A DNA stretch of 64,000 bases from Hydrogenivirga caldilitoris (GTDB taxonomy: Bacteria > Aquificota > Aquificia > Aquificales > Aquificaceae): positions 186,001-250,000 of the forward strand of contig NZ_RCCJ01000001.1 of assembly GCF_003664005.1 (NCBI RefSeq), written 5' to 3'. Numbering within the stretch: the stretch's first letter is position 1; every line of letters starts with the position of its first letter. Position numbers and translations under genes: made by a program. This document shows, piece by piece, positions 60,512-64,000 of the stretch. The notes beneath the pieces were generated by a model, which was not told where the DNA came from, did no database searches, and saw nothing but the letters and a program-made list of their open reading frames with translations.

Positions 60512-62443
60512 ATGAATGTCCTCAGGGGAGAGGAGATACTTGATAAACTGAGGGAGCTTTTCTCAAAGGCGGACAAGAGTGTAAAGGTATGCTCCGCTTG
60601 GATAAAGGGCGAAGTATTCAGGGAGCTACTTTCCCAGCTTAAGGAGGGTATCAAAGTTGAGGTGATAGTGAGGGCTTCCTCCTATGAGGACTTAAAGATA
60701 ACCGATGCTCAAGTGTTTAAAGCAGTTAGAGAGATAGGAGGGAAGGTATATCTGAATCCTAAGCTACATGCCAAATTCGTTGTTGTGGACGGTAAGGAAG
60801 CGGTGCTTGGCTCTGCGAACGTTACCCATTCTGGACTCTCACCGGAAGGGAACATAGAAGCTGCCGTTTATATAAGTGAGATCAAAAAGGTAAAAGAGCT
60901 TGAAGAAAACTTTGAGGAGATAAAGCTCCAGTCTTACGACCCTTCTAAGGTGCTTGCCTTCGTTTTGAGCCTTGAGACAGCTCGCGAAGGATTGGTCTTG
61001 CTCACTAGAGAGATACAGGAACAAACTTACGTGAAGATACCTACTGAGAAGGGGAATTTCTTCCTTGCGAGGATTTTTGATATACGCTCTCTAAACCTGT
61101 CTCTTCCAGGACTTGATGGCGACAGCTTCCTTAAGGAGAGCGGATTTATAAGGGAGGTTTTCGGAGAGAGGGAACTTGACTGGAAGGTCGCCTCCTTGTT
61201 CGCTAAGTCCCAAGAAGGTGTGGAGGTGCAGGTTGCCAAGTTTGAGGTTCTTGGTGAGTACGAGAGGGAAAGGAACCTATTCAAGACACCTATAAAACCC
61301 GTGAGAGCCGGTTCTCCAGTTGAGAAACTTGAAGTAGAAGAGGAATCCCTACGGGCAATTCTTTTGAAGAATCATTCGGGCTACGATATGAGGTTTCCCA
61401 CCTATCTTGGTAGGCTTCAGGGCACGGAGGTAAAGGCTTTCTTGGATATGGATAAGGTTATATCTATGCATATGGCTGTCATAGGGACTACAGGTTCAGG
61501 CAAGACAACCTTTGTTAAGAAGGTCTTGAAGAACTTCCAACAACCGGTAAGGGTTTACCTCTTTGATATGTACGGTGAGTATTATGAGGAGTTAAAAGAA
61601 CTTGGAAGTGTAAGGAACGTTCAGTTGCCCAACGTTCTGATCCCGGCAGATGGAGATGACCTTAAAAGGATGCTTAAGGAGAGTGGATTATCCCTTTCGG
61701 AGCGCTCAAGCGATGAGAAGGAGCTGATGTCCTTCCTCAGGAAGCATGTCAAATCCGAGCTTGACAGGAGCGACCTGAGAGAGAAAAGCCTTGAAACCCT
61801 TATTAAGGAGGCAGCCCTACATCTTAAGGACAGGTTTTTAAGAGACTCCCTTTTGGACATTCTGGATTCCTGGAAGAGAACTTACGGCGAGGAGTCGGTA
61901 AAGCTTCAGCCTAAGGTGCTCAAAAGCCTGAGCGAATCCTTGAAAGCCCCCGAGAGGATAGTTATATACAACTACAGGGACGTTGATATAACCGAGACAA
62001 GGATAAACGTAGCCGGGTTGATAATGAGGGAGATTCTTAAGGAAGCTAAAACCGCTCCCTCAGACAGGCTTATCGTCCTGGAGGAAGCTCACAACTTCGC
62101 ACCGGAGAGGGGGACTGCGGAAGTTCAGGCAGGAAGAGAGAACTTAGCGTATTTGAGTGCCCGCAGGATAGCTATGGAGGGTCGCAAGCTGAGGCTTGGT
62201 CTGGTAGCGATAACCCAAAGGCCGGCTAACATAAGCAAGTTCATACTTTCCCAGCTGAACACCCAGGTAATATTCAAACTCATAACAAAAAATGACCTTG
62301 AGGCAGTTGCCCCCTTCTTTGAGAGCTCCAAAGATGACGTGTTTAACCTGCTTCCGTTTTTAAAGCCCGGAACAGCTTATATAAGCGGACTTGCCGTACC
62401 TTTTAGCTTCCTCTTCCAGATGGAGGAGATTCCTTACTGGTGA
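60512..62443 (+). CDS. PLD-nuclease-like/HAS-barrel/HerA-type ATPase fusion
   Basis: 643 residues, three parts. Residues 1-125 form a single phospholipase-D-type unit: LHAKFVVVDGKEAVLGSANV gives HxK (His86, Lys88), Asp93 and GSAN, with a distal Glu113. About 150-310 has a HAS-like beta region (YVKIPTEKGNFFLARIFDI). 315-640 is a HerA/FtsK-like ATPase with Walker A GTTGSGKTT (325-333), Walker B LIVLEEAHNF and a sensor ITQRPANISKFILSQLN. HerA hexamers translocate DNA and usually work with a separate nuclease (NurA). Here a PLD nuclease-like domain is on the same chain. A NurA gene is not beside it. A role in DNA end processing or defence is inference. It starts nine bases after the GT2 gene, and hom overlaps its end. 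Confidence 0.9.
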   Translation: MNVLRGEEILDKLRELFSKADKSVKVCSAWIKGEVFRELLSQLKEGIKVEVIVRASSYEDLKITDAQVFKAVREIGGKVYLNPKLHAKFVVVDGKEAVLGSANVTHSGLSPEGNIEAAVYISEIKKVKELEENFEEIKLQSYDPSKVLAFVLSLETAREGLVLLTREIQEQTYVKIPTEKGNFFLARIFDIRSLNLSLPGLDGDSFLKESGFIREVFGERELDWKVASLFAKSQEGVEVQVAKFEVLGEYERERNLFKTPIKPVRAGSPVEKLEVEEESLRAILLKNHSGYDMRFPTYLGRLQGTEVKAFLDMDKVISMHMAVIGTTGSGKTTFVKKVLKNFQQPVRVYLFDMYGEYYEELKELGSVRNVQLPNVLIPADGDDLKRMLKESGLSLSERSSDEKELMSFLRKHVKSELDRSDLREKSLETLIKEAALHLKDRFLRDSLLDILDSWKRTYGEESVKLQPKVLKSLSESLKAPERIVIYNYRDVDITETRINVAGLIMREILKEAKTAPSDRLIVLEEAHNFAPERGTAEVQAGRENLAYLSARRIAMEGRKLRLGLVAITQRPANISKFILSQLNTQVIFKLITKNDLEAVAPFFESSKDDVFNLLPFLKPGTAYISGLAVPFSFLFQMEEIPYW

Positions 62444-63798
62444 TACACTCGGTCGGCGAGGATTTAACAAAAGGGTTATCATATAAAGCCGTGAAGGTTA
62501 GTGTCGGTATAGTCGGTTGCGGTGTGGTCGGGACTGGAACCGTAAAACTTCTCCTGACTAACAGGGAAATCCTCAGGAAGAAAACAGGTATAGATTTCCA
62601 GCTTACGAAAGTGGCAGACCTTAACTGGGAAAGGAAGAGAGAGTTTGAAGTTCCAGAGGAGCTGAGAACGACCGATTATAGGGAGGTCATTGAATCCTGC
62701 GATATAGTCGTTGAACTTGTTGGAGGAAAAGAGTTTGCCAAGAAATTGATGCTTGAAGCCCTTGAAAGTGGCAGACATGTTGTAACAGCCAATAAACACC
62801 TCCTTGCCTTGGACGGAGAGGAAATTTTCCTAAAGGCTCAGGAGAAAGGGCTCAGGGTTGGTTTTGAAGCCTCCGTGGGAGGAGGTATACCTGTTATAAA
62901 GGCTCTCAGGGAAGGTCTTGTGGGGAACAGGATAGAGACTATATACGGGATTCTAAACGGGACAACCAACTATATACTTACCAGGATGTTTGAAGAGAAC
63001 CTTGACTTTGAAAGTGCCCTTAGAGAGGCTTCAGAGAAGGGCTACGCCGAGGCTGACCCCTCGCTGGATATAGACGGATGGGATGCAGCCCATAAGATAA
63101 ACATACTTGCTTCCCTCGCCTTCGGTAGGTACTTTCCCTTTGAAGAGGTACACGTTGAGGGTATCCGCAACATACAGAAACTGGATGTTGAGCTTGGTAA
63201 GGAGCTTGGGTATACCCTGAAACTCCTTGCTATAGCCAAAAGGTTTGATGGGGAAGCTGAGGTAAGGGTACACCCAACCTTTATACACTCAGAGGAGGCT
63301 CTTGCAAAGGTCTCAGGCGTTTATAACGCTGTGATGATAGAGGGAGATTTCGTCGGAAAGACGATGTTCTATGGACAGGGAGCAGGTTCTTTGCCTACAG
63401 CCTCAGCTGTTGTCTCAGATATAGTGGATGCAGGTATAGCTATAGTATCTGGTAATGGAGGGGAGGTAACGCCTGTTGACTGGGAAAGTGAGCCTGTTAA
63501 GGTGAGGAGAAACTTCTTCAGCAGGTATTATCTGAGGTTTGATGTCCCAGATAAGCCTGGCGTTCTCGCTGCTATCTCAAGGGTCCTTGCAGACTTCAAC
63601 ATAAGTATAGCGGCTGTTCTTCAAAAAGAGATGGTTTGCCAGCTGGCAGGAAAAAGAGGAGAGCCGGTCGTCCCCCTTGTCATACTCACCCACAAAGCCT
63701 ACGAGCAGGACGTTCAGAGTGCTCTCAAGGAGATAAGAGAGCTTCCCGTAGTTGTTGGTGAACCCGTTCTTATAAGGGTGGAAGAAGAGGCAGAGTGA
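62440..63798 (+). CDS. hom: Homoserine dehydrogenase
   Basis: 452 residues from GTG 62440, which overlaps the previous stop (GTGA) and has GGAGGAG 11 bases upstream. A GTG at 62491 would give 435 residues, beginning right at the conserved VKVSVGIVGCGVVGTG and matching homologues better. The Rossmann domain is followed by IYGILNGTTNYILTRMFE and EADPSLDIDGWDAAHKI (substrate Lys/Asp region) and a C-terminal ACT domain (YLRFDVPDKPGVLAAISRVL) for feedback control by threonine. It reduces aspartate semialdehyde to homoserine, on the way to Thr, Met and Ile. Confidence 0.94.
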   Translation: MIHSVGEDLTKGLSYKAVKVSVGIVGCGVVGTGTVKLLLTNREILRKKTGIDFQLTKVADLNWERKREFEVPEELRTTDYREVIESCDIVVELVGGKEFAKKLMLEALESGRHVVTANKHLLALDGEEIFLKAQEKGLRVGFEASVGGGIPVIKALREGLVGNRIETIYGILNGTTNYILTRMFEENLDFESALREASEKGYAEADPSLDIDGWDAAHKINILASLAFGRYFPFEEVHVEGIRNIQKLDVELGKELGYTLKLLAIAKRFDGEAEVRVHPTFIHSEEALAKVSGVYNAVMIEGDFVGKTMFYGQGAGSLPTASAVVSDIVDAGIAIVSGNGGEVTPVDWESEPVKVRRNFFSRYYLRFDVPDKPGVLAAISRVLADFNISIAAVLQKEMVCQLAGKRGEPVVPLVILTHKAYEQDVQSALKEIRELPVVVGEPVLIRVEEEAE

Positions 63799-63817
63799 AA
63801 TAAAATTGTTATCTGTT

Positions 63818-64000
63818 ATGGTAAAACTTCTTGCACCTTCAATACTCGCCGGAGACTGGTGGAACATAGGAGAGCAGATAGAAGCCTGCATAAGGGGAGG
63901 AGCAGATCTGATCCACTTTGACGTTATGGACGGGCACTTCGTTCCCAACATAACGGTGGGTCCAGAGATACTTTCCCACATAAGAAAGAGGGTAAGCCTC
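63818..64000 (+). CDS. rpe: Ribulose-phosphate 3-epimerase, N-terminal part
   Basis: Partial: 61 codons to the window edge, then continues. KLLAPSILAGDWWNIGEQIE at the N-terminus, then GGADLIHFDVMDGHFVPNIT (the conserved metal His/Asp site of RPE) and VGPEILSHIRKR. It interconverts ribulose-5-phosphate and xylulose-5-phosphate. ATG 63818 comes 20 bases after the hom stop. Confidence 0.95.
   Translation, partial: MVKLLAPSILAGDWWNIGEQIEACIRGGADLIHFDVMDGHFVPNITVGPEILSHIRKRVSL

Noticed and set aside
1-64000. CRISPR array, insertion sequence, prophage or rRNA operon
   Set aside because: No regularly spaced direct repeats, transposase or integrase motifs, phage genes or rRNA sequence were seen anywhere in the window.

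Overview
The window is compact bacterial chromosome, densely coding on both strands. Many adjacent genes share ATGA-type overlaps, and no gap between genes exceeds about 205 bases. Several features point to the Aquificaceae (Aquifex, Hydrogenobacter, Hydrogenivirga and relatives). Leucyl-tRNA synthetase is split, with the alpha half here lacking KMSKS. SecA is about 985 residues, has a large charged insertion and lacks the zinc tail. Reductive-TCA-type genes (aconitase, malate dehydrogenase, two-subunit fumarase) form a cluster. A branched-polyamine synthase typical of thermophiles is present, and ribosomal, ATP-synthase and biosynthetic genes are scattered. CheR and CheB together with flagellar genes imply a chemotactic, motile member. 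This fits Hydrogenivirga-like bacteria better than Aquifex aeolicus, but the genus is an inference.

Layout. 1-10 kb: end of an EAL protein, leuS-alpha, pyrC, purU, secA, cheR-cheB. 10-18 kb: a CoA-binding protein, tRNA-Val(CAC) tucked behind trpA, an OsmC protein, then a self-contained signalling block on the minus strand. That block holds an orphan binding lipoprotein, a sensor kinase and an NtrC-type sigma-54 activator, followed by two matching inverted repeats, a near-consensus sigma-54 promoter, a Tat-exported DsrE-like protein and a porin. 18-23 kb: cytochrome bc1 complex and flgG-flgA behind a textbook sigma-28 promoter. 23-36 kb: an MsbA-like exporter, gmk-rpoZ-rlmN-lepB, an odd protein with a receiver-like and a metallo-beta-lactamase-like domain that have both lost key residues, tlyA, bpsA, an M23 peptidase, atpC, a peptide-binding protein and fabD. 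36-41 kb: aconitase, mdh, fumarase alpha, two membrane proteins and infC.

41-51 kb: rpmI, a UvrD-type helicase, nadE, tRNA-Val(GAC)-hisB, an RluD-type pseudouridine synthase, a fluoride-channel gene between two DUF190 genes, tsaB and gatA. 51-64 kb: a nitroreductase, glmS, argF, the chain pgk-suhB-usp-TPR, a YaaA-like protein, a GT2 glycosyltransferase, a PLD-HerA fusion ATPase, hom and the start of rpe.

The most interesting items are the binding protein/kinase/sigma-54 activator block with its apparent target promoter, the single-chain PLD-HAS-HerA protein, the degenerate receiver/ODP-like protein, a tRNA-Val with C33, and the DUF190-CrcB-DUF190 sandwich. No insertion sequence, CRISPR array, prophage or rRNA was seen.
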